DNA of 64,000 bases from Dechloromonas sp. H13 (GTDB taxonomy: Bacteria; Pseudomonadota; Gammaproteobacteria; Burkholderiales; Rhodocyclaceae), in assembly GCF_009469615.1 (NCBI RefSeq), contig NZ_SSXX01000004.1:124001-188000 (forward strand), given 5' to 3'. Below the pieces are notes generated by a model. The model saw nothing but the letters and a program-made list of their open reading frames with translations, did not search any database and was not told the origin of the DNA. Positions 1 to 8,022 of this stretch are shown one piece after another. Numbering within the stretch: the stretch's first letter is position 1; each line of letters starts with the position of its first letter. Made by a program: the position numbers and the translations under genes.

Positions 1-1
1 C

Positions 2-466
2 GGCCGGGCCTGGATGGCGGTGCGCGACATGGACGTGGCGGCCTCGGTGATCGGCATCCGCCTGATGCCGACCAAGCTCCTCGCCTTCGCCGTCAGTTCC
101 TTCTACTGCGGCGTGGCGGGCGCCATGTACGCCTTCTGCTACCTCGGTTCGGTCGAGCCGGACGGCTTTTCGCTGGAAATGTCCTTCCGCATCCTGTTCA
201 TGATCATCATCGGCGGCGTCGGGTCGATCATGGGCAGCTTCCTCGGCGCGGCCTTCATCCTGCTGCTGCCGATCTTTCTCGACGTGATCCTGCCGTTCTT
301 CGCCGACCTGTTCGGCCTGCCGTTTTCCAGCGCCACCGTGTCGCACATCCAGATCCTGGTGTTCGGTGCGCTGATCATGTTCTTCCTGATCGTCGAGCCG
401 CACGGGCTGGCCCGTCTGTGGCAGATCGCCAAGGAGAAGCTGCGCCTGTGGCCGTTCCCGCACTAG
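2..466 (+). CDS. Branched-chain amino acid/aromatic acid-type ABC transporter permease (LivM family), 3' end only
   Basis: The reading frame is already open at the left edge, so this is the C-terminal ~154 residues of an inner-membrane permease. The first visible residues, GRAWMAVRDMDVAA, match the cytoplasmic EAA-type loop of LivM proteins (usually GRAWxAIRxxExAA), which docks on the ATPase. At least three hydrophobic segments follow, including one with the glycine-rich IIIGGVGSIMGSFLGAAF stretch typical of the family's last helices. It ends 39 bp before a periplasmic binding protein gene, consistent with one operon. The substrate cannot be read from the permease; the ligase-like gene downstream suggests an organic or aromatic acid rather than leucine (inference). 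Confidence 0.9.
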   Translation, partial: GRAWMAVRDMDVAASVIGIRLMPTKLLAFAVSSFYCGVAGAMYAFCYLGSVEPDGFSLEMSFRILFMIIIGGVGSIMGSFLGAAFILLLPIFLDVILPFFADLFGLPFSSATVSHIQILVFGALIMFFLIVEPHGLARLWQIAKEKLRLWPFPH

Positions 467-505
467 GGCCGGCCATCGTTTTGTATTACTGGAGGAGACA
501 ACTAA

Positions 506-1828
506 ATGATTAAAAGCATCAAACCCATGCTTGCCGCAGCCGCGCTCTCCGTGGCCATGCTGTCGCAGGTGGCGGTCGCCGCCGAAGAGCAGTTTTTCCC
601 GATTCCGGGCTACCGCGTCGGCCCCTACGGCGCCAACGGCCAGGCCTTCTACGGCGGCTTCGTCGACTACCTCAACTACGTCAACCTCAAGGATAAGGGC
701 GTCAACGGCGTCATGTTGACCTACGAGGAATGCGAAACCGAGTACAACAACGCCAAGGGCGTCGAATGCTACGAGCGCCTCAAGGGCAAGGCCGCCAAGT
801 CGTCCGGCCCGATCCACACGATGTCGACCGGCATCTCCTACGCGCTGATCGACAAGTCGGCGCAGGACAAGCTGCCGCTGGCGATGATGGGCTACGGCCG
901 CACCGACGCGGTCGACGGCTCGGTCTTCCCCTATGCCTTCCCGCTGGTGACGACCTATCAGATGCAGGCCTCGGCCATCGTCAAGTTCATCAAGGAAAAA
1001 CTCGGCGGCGACCTGAACGGCAAGAAGATCGTCTATCTGTATCACGATTCCGCTTACGGCAAGGAGGCGATCATCGCCATGGAAGCCGAGGCGGCGCTGA
1101 ACAAGTTCACGCTGGTCCAGATCCCGGTCGCCCACCCGGGCAACGAGCAGGGCGCCCAGTGGCTGAAGATCCGCCAGGAAAAGCCGGACTTCGTCGTTTT
1201 CTGGGGCTGGGGCGTGATGAACCAGACCGCCCTGAAGGCCGCCCAGAAGGTCGGTTTCCCGCGTGACCGGATGATCGGCTCGTGGTGGACCGGTTCCGAG
1301 GAAGACGTCGTGCCGGCCGGCGACGCCGCCAAGGGCTACATGGCCGCGACGTGGAACGTTTCCGGCAAGCAGGTGCCGCTGATCGCCGACATCGAGAAGG
1401 TGGTGTACGGCGCCGGCAAGGGCAACCTGCAGGACAAGTCGAAGATCGGCACCGTCCTCTACAACCGCGGCGTTTCGGCGGCCGTGCTGTCGGTCGAGGC
1501 GATCCGCAAGGCGCAGGAAAAGTACGGCAAGGGCAAGGCGATGACCGGCGAGCAGGTGCGCTGGGGCCTGGAGAACCTGAACATCACCGACGCCCGCCTG
1601 AAGGCGCTGGGCGCCACCGACCTGCTGCCGGAAATCAAGACCTCCTGCGACAACCACGAGGGTTCCGGCAAGGTGAAGATCCAGCAGTGGGATGGCACCA
1701 AGTGGGTGCCGGTGTCCGGCTGGATCGAGGGCAACAAGGGGCTGATCCACCCCCTGTTCCAGGCATCGGCCAAGCAGTACGCCAAGGAAAAGGGCATCAC
1801 GCCGCGTGACTGCGCCAAGGAAAAATAA
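506..1828 (+). CDS. Periplasmic substrate-binding protein of a Liv-type ABC transporter
   Basis: A 440-residue exported protein. Residues 1-26 form a signal peptide (MIKSIK, hydrophobic core, VAVAA cleavage region) with no lipobox cysteine, so it should be a soluble periplasmic protein of the Peripla_BP_6 type. A clear GGAGGAG lies 8-14 nt before the ATG. It is longer than canonical LivK (about 370 residues) and resembles the subgroup that accompanies aromatic or dicarboxylic acid transporters. Neighbours are a LivM-type permease upstream and a LivF-type ATPase downstream on the same strand. Ligand identity is unknown; the adjacent ligase-like and racemase-type genes point to an organic acid (inference). 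Confidence 0.9.
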   Translation: MIKSIKPMLAAAALSVAMLSQVAVAAEEQFFPIPGYRVGPYGANGQAFYGGFVDYLNYVNLKDKGVNGVMLTYEECETEYNNAKGVECYERLKGKAAKSSGPIHTMSTGISYALIDKSAQDKLPLAMMGYGRTDAVDGSVFPYAFPLVTTYQMQASAIVKFIKEKLGGDLNGKKIVYLYHDSAYGKEAIIAMEAEAALNKFTLVQIPVAHPGNEQGAQWLKIRQEKPDFVVFWGWGVMNQTALKAAQKVGFPRDRMIGSWWTGSEEDVVPAGDAAKGYMAATWNVSGKQVPLIADIEKVVYGAGKGNLQDKSKIGTVLYNRGVSAAVLSVEAIRKAQEKYGKGKAMTGEQVRWGLENLNITDARLKALGATDLLPEIKTSCDNHEGSGKVKIQQWDGTKWVPVSGWIEGNKGLIHPLFQASAKQYAKEKGITPRDCAKEK

Positions 1829-1897
1829 GGCGAGAGAGAGGAAGTGCGAGGGGGCGACCCCTCGCCATTTCCTGGTTTCCATGCTTCGGGAACAACC

Positions 1898-2728
1898 ATG
1901 AGTACACAAACTGCCGCTGTCGCGGTCGACAATTACCTGAGCATCAACAACATCGAGGTCATCTACGACCACGTGATCCTGGTGCTCAAGGGCGTTTCGC
2001 TGAACGTGCCGAAGGGCAAGATCGTCGCGCTGCTCGGCGCCAACGGCGCCGGCAAGTCGACGACGCTGAAGGCCATCTCGAACCTTCTGCACGCCGAACG
2101 CGGCGACGTCACCAAGGGTTCGGTCGAATACAAGGGCGAACGCATCGACCAGCTGTCGCCCAACGAGCTGGTCAAGCGCGGCGTCATCCAGGTCATGGAA
2201 GGTCGCCACTGCTTCGGCCACCTGACCATCGAGGAAAACCTGCTGACCGGTGCCTTCACCCGCTCGATTTCGCGCGGCGAATTGAAGGACAGCCTCGACA
2301 AGGTCTACCACTATTTCCCGCGCCTCAAGACGCGGCGCACCTCGCAGGCCGGCTACACCTCCGGCGGCGAGCAGCAGATGTGCGCCATCGGCCGCGCGCT
2401 GATGGCCAAGCCGGAAATGATCCTGCTCGATGAGCCGTCGATGGGCCTGGCGCCGCAGATCGTCGAGGAAATCTTCGAGATCGTGAAGGACCTGAACAGC
2501 CGCGAGAACGTCAGCTTCCTGCTGGCCGAACAGAACACCATGGTCGCCCTGCGCTACGCCGACTTCGGCTACATCCTGGAAAACGGGCGGGTGGTCATGG
2601 AAGGCGACGCCGAAGACCTGCGGACCAACGAGGACGTCAAGGAGTTCTACCTGGGGCTGAGTTCGGCCGGCCGGAAGTCCTTCAAGGACGTCAAGCACTA
2701 CAGACGCCGCAAACGCTGGCTCTCCTGA
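1898..2728 (+). CDS. Liv-type ABC transporter ATP-binding protein (LivF family)
   Basis: A 276-residue cytoplasmic ATPase that energises the importer encoded just upstream. Walker A is GANGAGKST, the signature is TSGGEQQM (T replaces the usual L of LSGG), and Walker B is MILLDEPSMGL. QVMEGRHCF occupies the place of the usual LivF VPEGRxxF motif. An upstream in-frame GTG at 1844 would add 18 residues, but ATG 1898 begins the family-like sequence MSTQTAAVAV and is preferred. The C-terminus carries a basic extension after the usual end (KHYRRRKRWLS). A matching LivG would lie left of the window. Confidence 0.9.
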   Translation: MSTQTAAVAVDNYLSINNIEVIYDHVILVLKGVSLNVPKGKIVALLGANGAGKSTTLKAISNLLHAERGDVTKGSVEYKGERIDQLSPNELVKRGVIQVMEGRHCFGHLTIEENLLTGAFTRSISRGELKDSLDKVYHYFPRLKTRRTSQAGYTSGGEQQMCAIGRALMAKPEMILLDEPSMGLAPQIVEEIFEIVKDLNSRENVSFLLAEQNTMVALRYADFGYILENGRVVMEGDAEDLRTNEDVKEFYLGLSSAGRKSFKDVKHYRRRKRWLS

Positions 2729-2729
2729 A

Positions 2730-2831
2730 AGGTCGCAGAGCGGCGTGCCGGGCGGCGTTGTCGGCCGGCTTGTTTGCAGTGAGCAAACGGCGCCGGCCTC
2801 CGCCTTGCCCGACACACCTACTTTGCGACCT
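2730..2831 (+). repeat. Long imperfect hairpin between livF-like and ligase-like genes
   Basis: The intergenic stretch folds as nested inverted repeats. AGGTCGCA (2730-2737) pairs with TGCGACCT (2824-2831); GTGCCGGGC (2745-2753) pairs with GCCCGACAC (2807-2815) with one mismatch; GGCCGGC (2763-2769) pairs with GCCGGCC (2792-2798); GTTTGC (2772-2777) pairs with GCAAAC (2783-2788) around a 5-nt loop. There is no U-tract, so it is not a standard terminator. It could be a processing or stability element in the operon mRNA, or a dispersed palindromic repeat. Confidence 0.7.
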
Positions 2832-2850
2832 CGGCCTCGGCAGGGGCCTG

Positions 2851-2864
2851 TTGCGGTCGACCGC
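2851..2864. repeat. Intergenic copy of the TGCGGTCGAC motif (palindromic context)
   Basis: TTGCGGTCGACCGC followed by an A-run lies 22 nt before the start codon of the ligase-like gene. It is one of 16 copies of TGCGGTCGAC in the window and sits outside any protein-coding frame. Function unknown. Confidence 0.6.
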
Positions 2865-2885
2865 GAAAAAACGGAGAAAACCAAA

Positions 2886-4115
2886 ATGAGCTTTTACGAC
2901 CCACTGGAAACTCGCGACCCCGACGAGCGCGAAGCCGACCTGATGGACAAGCTGGCGCGTCAGGTCGCTCATGCCAAGGAAACGACGCATTACTATTTCC
3001 AGGCGCTGGCCGGCATCAATCCGTTCGACTGCGCGACGCGCGAGGCGCTGGCTCGCCTGCCGCTGACGCGCAAGCGCGACCTCATCGAGCTGCAGAAGAA
3101 GCACCCGCCGTTCGGCGGCCTGAACGCGCTGTCGCGGCAGCAGGCGAAAAGGGTCTTCGCCTCGCCCGGGCCGATCTACGAGCTGCAGGGCAAGGACCTC
3201 GACCCCTGGCGCATGGCCCGCGTGCTCTACGCGGCCGGCTTCCGCCACGGCGACCTGATCCACAACTGCTTTTCCTACCACTTCACGCCCGGCGCCTTTA
3301 TCTTCGAGGGCGGGGCGCGCAAGCTCGGCTGCTCGGTCTTTCCCGGGGGCACCGGGCAGACCGAGCAGCAGGTGCAGGCGATCGCCGACCTGCGGCCGGA
3401 AGGCTACGTCGGCACGCCGTCCTTCCTGCGCATCATCATTGAAAAAGCGGAGGAAATGGGCGCTGATGTGTCGTCGCTGAAGAAGGCCTGCGTTTCCGGC
3501 GAGGCACTGCCCGGCGTGACGCGCGACTGGCTGCGCGAACGCGGCATCACGGTGCGCCAGTGCTACGCCACCGCCGACATCGGCGCCATCGCCTATGAGA
3601 CCGACGCCGAGGAAGGGCTGGTGGTCGAGGAGGGGCTGCTGGTCGAGATCGTCCGTCCCGGCACCGGTGATCCGGTGGCGCATGGCGAGGTCGGCGAGGT
3701 CGTCGTCACCACCTTCAACCCGGACTATCCGCTGATCCGCTTCGCCACCGGCGACCTCTCGGCCATCCTGCCCGGCCGCTCGCCCTGCGGGCGCAGCAAT
3801 ATCCGGCTCCGGGGCTGGCTCGGGCGCGCCGACCAGACGACCAAGGTCAAGGGCATGTTCGTGCATCCCGAGCAGGTCGCCGACATCGCCCGCCGCCATC
3901 CGGAAATCCACCGTCTGCGCCTGGTCGTCGATAACCCCGGCGGGCAGGACCGGATGACCCTGCACTGCGAGATCGAGGCCGGTGCCGAGGCGCTCGACAA
4001 GGCGGTGCTCGCCAGCCTGCGCGAGGTGACCAAGCTGCGCGGCGAGGTCGCCTTCTGCGCCCCGGGCGGCTTGCCCAACGACGGGAAGGTGATCGAAGAT
4101 AGCCGGGTCTATTGA
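2886..4115 (+). CDS. Phenylacetate-CoA ligase-like (AMP-forming synthetase superfamily) protein
   Basis: A 409-residue protein with the overall layout of PaaK-type ligases: an N-terminal region with LPLTRKRDL, a central VGTPSFL segment, the adenylate-binding CYATADIGAIAYE stretch (equivalent of YGxTE), and a C-terminal GRADQTTKVKGMFVHPEQV hinge. The glycine/threonine-rich P-loop expected near residue 90 (SSGTTGxP in PaaK) is replaced by FASPGPIYEL, so true ligase activity is uncertain. ATG 2886 follows ACGGAGAAAACCAAA; an upstream in-frame start at 2745 would read through the hairpin and is rejected. Its position after the importer suggests CoA activation of the imported acid, or a regulatory or binding relative (inference). 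Confidence 0.75.
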   Translation: MSFYDPLETRDPDEREADLMDKLARQVAHAKETTHYYFQALAGINPFDCATREALARLPLTRKRDLIELQKKHPPFGGLNALSRQQAKRVFASPGPIYELQGKDLDPWRMARVLYAAGFRHGDLIHNCFSYHFTPGAFIFEGGARKLGCSVFPGGTGQTEQQVQAIADLRPEGYVGTPSFLRIIIEKAEEMGADVSSLKKACVSGEALPGVTRDWLRERGITVRQCYATADIGAIAYETDAEEGLVVEEGLLVEIVRPGTGDPVAHGEVGEVVVTTFNPDYPLIRFATGDLSAILPGRSPCGRSNIRLRGWLGRADQTTKVKGMFVHPEQVADIARRHPEIHRLRLVVDNPGGQDRMTLHCEIEAGAEALDKAVLASLREVTKLRGEVAFCAPGGLPNDGKVIEDSRVY

Positions 4116-4132
4116 CCTGACCATTCCCCGCG

Positions 4133-4633
4133 ATGCGTTTCATCCCTGTGGTGCTCGCCCTGCTGGCGTTCACGGCGCTGGCCGGCGACCTTCCCCTGCG
4201 TCCCTCGGCGCGCCTGCTCCAGTCCCGGCCGGACGGGCTGGAAGTCGGGCGCTGCGTGGTCTATCAGGAAAACGGGGGCGGCAACGGCGCCAGCGACACC
4301 GAATATTTCGTGCGCGGTCGGGTGCTCGTCACCCGCATCGAAACCCGGCGTCTGGCGGCCTGCCCGCTGGTCCCGGGGCGCGGCATCGACCAGTACAGCC
4401 GGGCCGAATTCAACCGGCTGGCCCTCGCCCAGCCCTGCGTTTCCAGCGATGCGGCGGCCTACGACGTGCAACTCGGCATCGTCCGCCTGCGCGTCGAGGA
4501 CTGGGAGACTCCGCACGCCAGGCGTGCCGCCAACGCCGGGCGCCTCTATCGTGGCACCTATCTTGACCGGGAGTTGAAGAAGGACATGGAAATCGAACTC
4601 GAAGCCGACCTGCTCGGCGCCTGCGCATCATGA
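4133..4633 (+). CDS. Exported hypothetical protein
   Basis: A 166-residue protein that I do not recognise. Residues 1-18 form a signal peptide (MRFIPVVLALLAFTALA), and the mature part has five cysteines, consistent with periplasmic disulfides. The mature sequence is mostly polar with no obvious domain; the segment EIELEADLLGACAS closes it. It starts 17 bp after the ligase-like gene and overlaps the next gene by 4 bp (ATGA), so it is almost certainly co-transcribed and translationally coupled with the racemase-type gene. No strong Shine-Dalgarno is visible before ATG 4133. Confidence 0.7.
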   Translation: MRFIPVVLALLAFTALAGDLPLRPSARLLQSRPDGLEVGRCVVYQENGGGNGASDTEYFVRGRVLVTRIETRRLAACPLVPGRGIDQYSRAEFNRLALAQPCVSSDAAAYDVQLGIVRLRVEDWETPHARRAANAGRLYRGTYLDRELKKDMEIELEADLLGACAS

Positions 4634-5784
4634 GCCGGCCGCCGCCGCTGGCCGGCATCCGCATCCTCGACCTGACCCGCCTGCTGCCCGGCCCGGTGGC
4701 GACCCTGCATCTCGCCGACCTCGGCGCCGAGGTGATCAAGATCGAGGACCCGCAGGTCGGCGACTACGCGCGCACGCTGGGCACCGGCACGGGGGGGGAC
4801 AGCGCCTATTTCCGAATGATCAACCGCAACAAGCAGGGCCTGCGCCTTGACCTGAAGCAGCCGGCCGGCGTCGAGGTCTTCCTGCGCCTGGCGCGCACGG
4901 CCGACGTCGTCGTCGAGAGTTTCCGCCCCGGCGTCATGGACAAGCTGGGCATCGGCTACGCGGCGGTCGCCGCGGTAAACCCGAAAATCGCCTACTGTTC
5001 GATCAGCGGCTACGGGCAGGACGGCCCCTATCGCGATCTCGCCGGGCACGACATCAACTACCTCGGCTACGCCGGCGTCCTCGACCAGATCGGCCGCGCC
5101 GGCGGCGATCCGGCGATTCCCAATTTCCAGATCGCCGATCTGCTCGGCGGCGCGCTGACCGCCGCCATGGGCATCCTCTCCGCCGTGCTCGACGCGCAGC
5201 GCAGCGGCCAGGGACGCCACATCGACGTCTCGATGACCGACAGCGTCCTGGCGCATACCTATTTCGCCATGCTGCGCCTCAACGACGCCGGCCGCTCGGC
5301 GCCGCGCGGCAGCGACCTGCTCAGCGGCGGCCTGCCGTGCTACGCCACCTATCGCTGCGCCGACGGCCGGCACATGGCGGTCGGCGCCCTCGAAGGCAAG
5401 TTCTGGAAGATCTGCTGCGCGACGCTCGAACGCCCGGAATGGGTTGCCCGCCAGTGGGACGCCGGCCTGCGCGACGAAATGGCCGCCCTGTTCGCCACCC
5501 GTCCGCGCGACGACTGGGCGGCGCGCTTCGCTGCGGTCGACTGCTGCGTGACGCCGATTTTGAGCCCCGAGGAAGCGCTGGACAACGCCCAGATCGCGGC
5601 GCGCGGGATGGTCCTGCGCGACGGTGGCCTGACCCAGTTCGCGCCGCCGCTCAAGCTCTCGGAGCATGCATTCGCGGTCCGCCAGGCGGCCCCGCGGGTC
5701 GGCGAGCACAACGCCGGAATCCTGCGCGGCGCCGGCTACACGGATGACGAAATCGCCGCGCTGGCCGCCGACGGGGCGATCTGA
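4630..5784 (+). CDS. Alpha-methylacyl-CoA racemase-type CaiB/BaiF family protein
   Basis: A 384-residue cytoplasmic class III CoA-transferase-fold enzyme. Residues matching the racemase catalytic set are visible: His140 in AGHDINYL, Asp170 in NFQIADLLGG and Glu255 in VGALEGKF. Formyl/succinyl-CoA transferases instead rely on an Asp nucleophile. The N-terminus GIRILDLTRLLPGP is typical of the superfamily. Family knowledge predicts epimerisation of 2-methyl-branched acyl-CoAs, feeding beta-oxidation. Its ATG overlaps the preceding gene's stop (ATGA). It fits a catabolic operon for branched or aromatic acids with the upstream importer and ligase-like protein. Confidence 0.88.
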   Translation: MSRPPPLAGIRILDLTRLLPGPVATLHLADLGAEVIKIEDPQVGDYARTLGTGTGGDSAYFRMINRNKQGLRLDLKQPAGVEVFLRLARTADVVVESFRPGVMDKLGIGYAAVAAVNPKIAYCSISGYGQDGPYRDLAGHDINYLGYAGVLDQIGRAGGDPAIPNFQIADLLGGALTAAMGILSAVLDAQRSGQGRHIDVSMTDSVLAHTYFAMLRLNDAGRSAPRGSDLLSGGLPCYATYRCADGRHMAVGALEGKFWKICCATLERPEWVARQWDAGLRDEMAALFATRPRDDWAARFAAVDCCVTPILSPEEALDNAQIAARGMVLRDGGLTQFAPPLKLSEHAFAVRQAAPRVGEHNAGILRGAGYTDDEIAALAADGAI

Positions 5785-5866
5785 CCGGGGCGCGTTCCCG
5801 TAACCGGTCGCCTGCCGTGACCCGGTCCTGCGTCAATCCACAAGCGGGGGCTTGTCCGGTATCGCC

Positions 5867-5872
5867 TAGAAT
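5867..5872 (+). promoter_or_regulatory. Putative -10 box placed for a leaderless start
   Basis: TAGAAT ends 6 nt before ATG 5879, so transcription would begin at or next to the start codon. No good -35 box is visible at the expected distance. Confidence 0.4.
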
Positions 5873-5878
5873 GGCGCG

Positions 5879-6775
5879 ATGAACACCGCGCTGCTCCTCT
5901 TTCCCGATTTCGCCCTGATCCTGCTCGGCACGGCGATCCGCCGCTGGATGCATCTCGGCGACCATTTCTGGAACGGGGTCGAGAAGCTCGTCTACTTCAT
6001 CCTCTTCCCGGCCCTGCTGATCAACGCCATCGTCAAGACCCGGCTCGACCTCGGGGCGGCGCTGCCGCTGCTGGCGACCGCCTTCGCCGCGATGGCCGGC
6101 GGCATGCTGCTCGGGCTGCTGCCGAGGCTGGTCGTCAGGTTGCCGCCGCTGACCTTCGCCTCGCTGTTCCAGTGCGGTTACCGCTTCAATTCCTACATCG
6201 CGCTGGCGGTGGCCGGCATGCTCTTCGGCGCGCCGGGCATCGCGACGATGGGGCTGATCGTCGGTGCCGCCGTGCCGCTGGCCAATCTGGTGTCGGTGTG
6301 GATGCTCGCCCGCCACGGCGAAGTCGGCCTCTGGCGCGAGGTGGCGCGCAACCCGCTGATCTGGGGCACGGCGGCCGGCTTTCTGCTGAACCTCGCCGGC
6401 TTTTTGCCGCCGCCGCCGGTCCAGGCCTTTCTCGGCCGCCTCGCCGATGCGTCGATCGCGCTCGGCCTGATCACCGTCGGCGCCGCCCTGCGGCTCGAAG
6501 GCACACCCGGCGTGCGCGGCGTTTCGCTGTGGCTGCTGGCGGTCAAGCTGCTGGCCCTGCCGCTGATCGCGGCAGGCGTCGGCCGTCAACTCGGCCTGAG
6601 CGACCTGAATTACCAGGTGGTGGTGCTCTTTGCCGCCCTGCCGACGGCGTCGTCGGCCTACATCCTGGCCATGCGCATGGGCGGCGACGGGCGCAGCGTG
6701 GCCTGGCTGATCTCGGCGACCACGCTCGGGTCGATGCTGACGCTGCCGCTGTGGGCGGCCTGGCTGATCAGGTAG
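5879..6775 (+). CDS. AEC family transporter (auxin efflux carrier type)
   Basis: A 298-residue integral membrane protein with about ten hydrophobic segments split by a central polar stretch, as in the AEC/MdcF family of secondary carriers for malonate, malate or similar acids. The family-type RFNSYIALAVAG motif is near residue 102 and a late ALPTASSAYILAMRMGGD segment near residue 253; both match conserved halves of the fold. A -10-like TAGAAT ends only 6 nt before the ATG, with no Shine-Dalgarno, so the message may be leaderless. The substrate is not predictable; proximity to an acyl-CoA pathway hints at an organic acid (inference). Confidence 0.88.
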   Translation: MNTALLLFPDFALILLGTAIRRWMHLGDHFWNGVEKLVYFILFPALLINAIVKTRLDLGAALPLLATAFAAMAGGMLLGLLPRLVVRLPPLTFASLFQCGYRFNSYIALAVAGMLFGAPGIATMGLIVGAAVPLANLVSVWMLARHGEVGLWREVARNPLIWGTAAGFLLNLAGFLPPPPVQAFLGRLADASIALGLITVGAALRLEGTPGVRGVSLWLLAVKLLALPLIAAGVGRQLGLSDLNYQVVVLFAALPTASSAYILAMRMGGDGRSVAWLISATTLGSMLTLPLWAAWLIR

Positions 6776-6787
6776 CCGCCGGGCAGC

Positions 6788-7258
6788 CTATTTCCTGGCG
6801 CGCCGGGCTGCCGTCGCGGTGGCGGATTTTTCCTCGCCCGCCGCCTGCGCCGCTTCGGCCGACTGCTGCATCTGCTCGCGCATCTGCTGCATCATCTGCC
6901 ACGGCCACATCGCCGCCGCGCCGGCGGCGCCGGCGAATGCCTCGGGCGCCGGGGCGGCCGTCGGCTCCGGTGCCGCTTCCGGCTTCATCGACTTGGCGGC
7001 GTCGGTGGCCATCTGGCCCATGGCCTGGACGGCGGTCAGCGTCGTGCGCTGCATTTCCAGTCCCTGGATGGTCATCTGCAGCATCGACAGGTTCATGCGC
7101 AGCCAGCCTTCGACCGCCTTCATGTCCTTGATGCGCTTGTCGAGTTCGTCGACGTCGAAGGTCGGCGCCACCATGCCGGGCATCGAGATGCCCATCCCGC
7201 TCCACAGGTTGCGGACAAAAGACAGCGGGTCGTTCATGTTATGGGTGTCGTTTGACAT
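6788..7258 (-). CDS. phaM: PhaM-like polyhydroxyalkanoate granule-associated protein
   Basis: A 156-residue cytoplasmic protein. The N-terminal part (DPLSFVRNLWSGMGISMPGM, then a helical KRIKDMKAVEGWLRMNLSMLQ segment) resembles PhaM of betaproteobacteria, which activates PHA synthase and links PHB granules to the nucleoid. The middle is Ala/Pro rich, and the C-terminal tail ends in basic AARRARK, like the DNA-binding tail of PhaM. The start at 7258 is chosen because GGAGAG lies just upstream; a frame extending 25 residues further is rejected. It is convergent with the AEC carrier gene (12 bp apart). The family call rests on pattern resemblance only. Confidence 0.7.
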   Translation of the reverse strand: MSNDTHNMNDPLSFVRNLWSGMGISMPGMVAPTFDVDELDKRIKDMKAVEGWLRMNLSMLQMTIQGLEMQRTTLTAVQAMGQMATDAAKSMKPEAAPEPTAAPAPEAFAGAAGAAAMWPWQMMQQMREQMQQSAEAAQAAGEEKSATATAARRARK

Positions 7259-7356
7259 GTCTCTCTCCATGCGTGTGTCTCGTTGCATCTTAAACCACTT
7301 CGCCGGGACAAATGATAAATTAATGGCCGACAAGAAGCGGTTAAAAAGGGGGCGGG

Positions 7357-8022
7357 ATGCTCAAACTATTGGTGATCGAGGATCATGCGCTGGTGCGCGA
7401 GGGCCTGGTGCGGCTGCTGGCCCAGATCGAGCCGGGGGCGACGGTGCTCGACCGGCCGGATTTCGAGTCGGCGCTGGCGCTGCTCGACGGCGAGGACGAG
7501 TTCGACCTGATCCTGCTCGACCTGGCGCTGCCGGGCATCGACGGCTTCGCCGGGCTCGACGTCCTGCGTCGCCACTACCCGGCGGTTCCGGTGGCGGTGG
7601 TCTCGGCCTTCGACGATCTGCCGACCATTACCCGCGTCATGAATCTCGGGGCCTCGGGCTTCATTCCCAAGGCCTTTTCCGGCGAGGCCCTGCTGGCGGC
7701 GGTGCGCCGGGTACTGGCCGGCCACCTGTTCCGTCCCGACGGCGCCTACAGCGGCGCCCGGCTCGACGACGCGACGCCGGTGCCGCCCTGCCGGACGGCG
7801 GTGCAGCCGGAGGAGGTCGGGCTGACCGAACGCCAGGCGCAGGTCCTCGCGCTCATGGTGCGCGGCCTTTCCAATCGCGAGATCGCCGAGCAGCTGGGGC
7901 TGTCCGAGGGCACCGTCAAGATCCACGCGACGGCGGTGTTCAAGGCGCTCGGCGTCGGCAGCCGGACCCAGGCGCTGGTCGCCGTGGCCCGTTACGGCAT
8001 CGATTTCGCCAGGGTTTTCTGA
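7357..8022 (+). CDS. NarL/LuxR-family two-component response regulator
   Basis: A 221-residue DNA-binding regulator. The N-terminal receiver domain (about 1-120) has the acidic pocket at Asp9, the phospho-acceptor Asp55 in LILLDLALPG and the conserved Lys105 in FIPKAF. The C-terminal GerE-type helix-turn-helix (about 153-213) contains LTERQAQVLALMVRGLSN and LGLSEGTVKIH. The start follows a GGGGGCGGG purine stretch. It faces the adjacent sensor kinase gene and the coding ends overlap by 31 bp, which suggests a cognate pair with mutual antisense overlap. Target genes are not evident. Confidence 0.9.
   Translation: MLKLLVIEDHALVREGLVRLLAQIEPGATVLDRPDFESALALLDGEDEFDLILLDLALPGIDGFAGLDVLRRHYPAVPVAVVSAFDDLPTITRVMNLGASGFIPKAFSGEALLAAVRRVLAGHLFRPDGAYSGARLDDATPVPPCRTAVQPEEVGLTERQAQVLALMVRGLSNREIAEQLGLSEGTVKIHATAVFKALGVGSRTQALVAVARYGIDFARVF

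Noticed and set aside
1844..1897. Upstream GTG start for the first LivF-type ATPase
   Set aside because: The extra 18 residues (RGGDPSPFPGF...) do not resemble the family, and ATG 1898 begins the conserved N-terminus.
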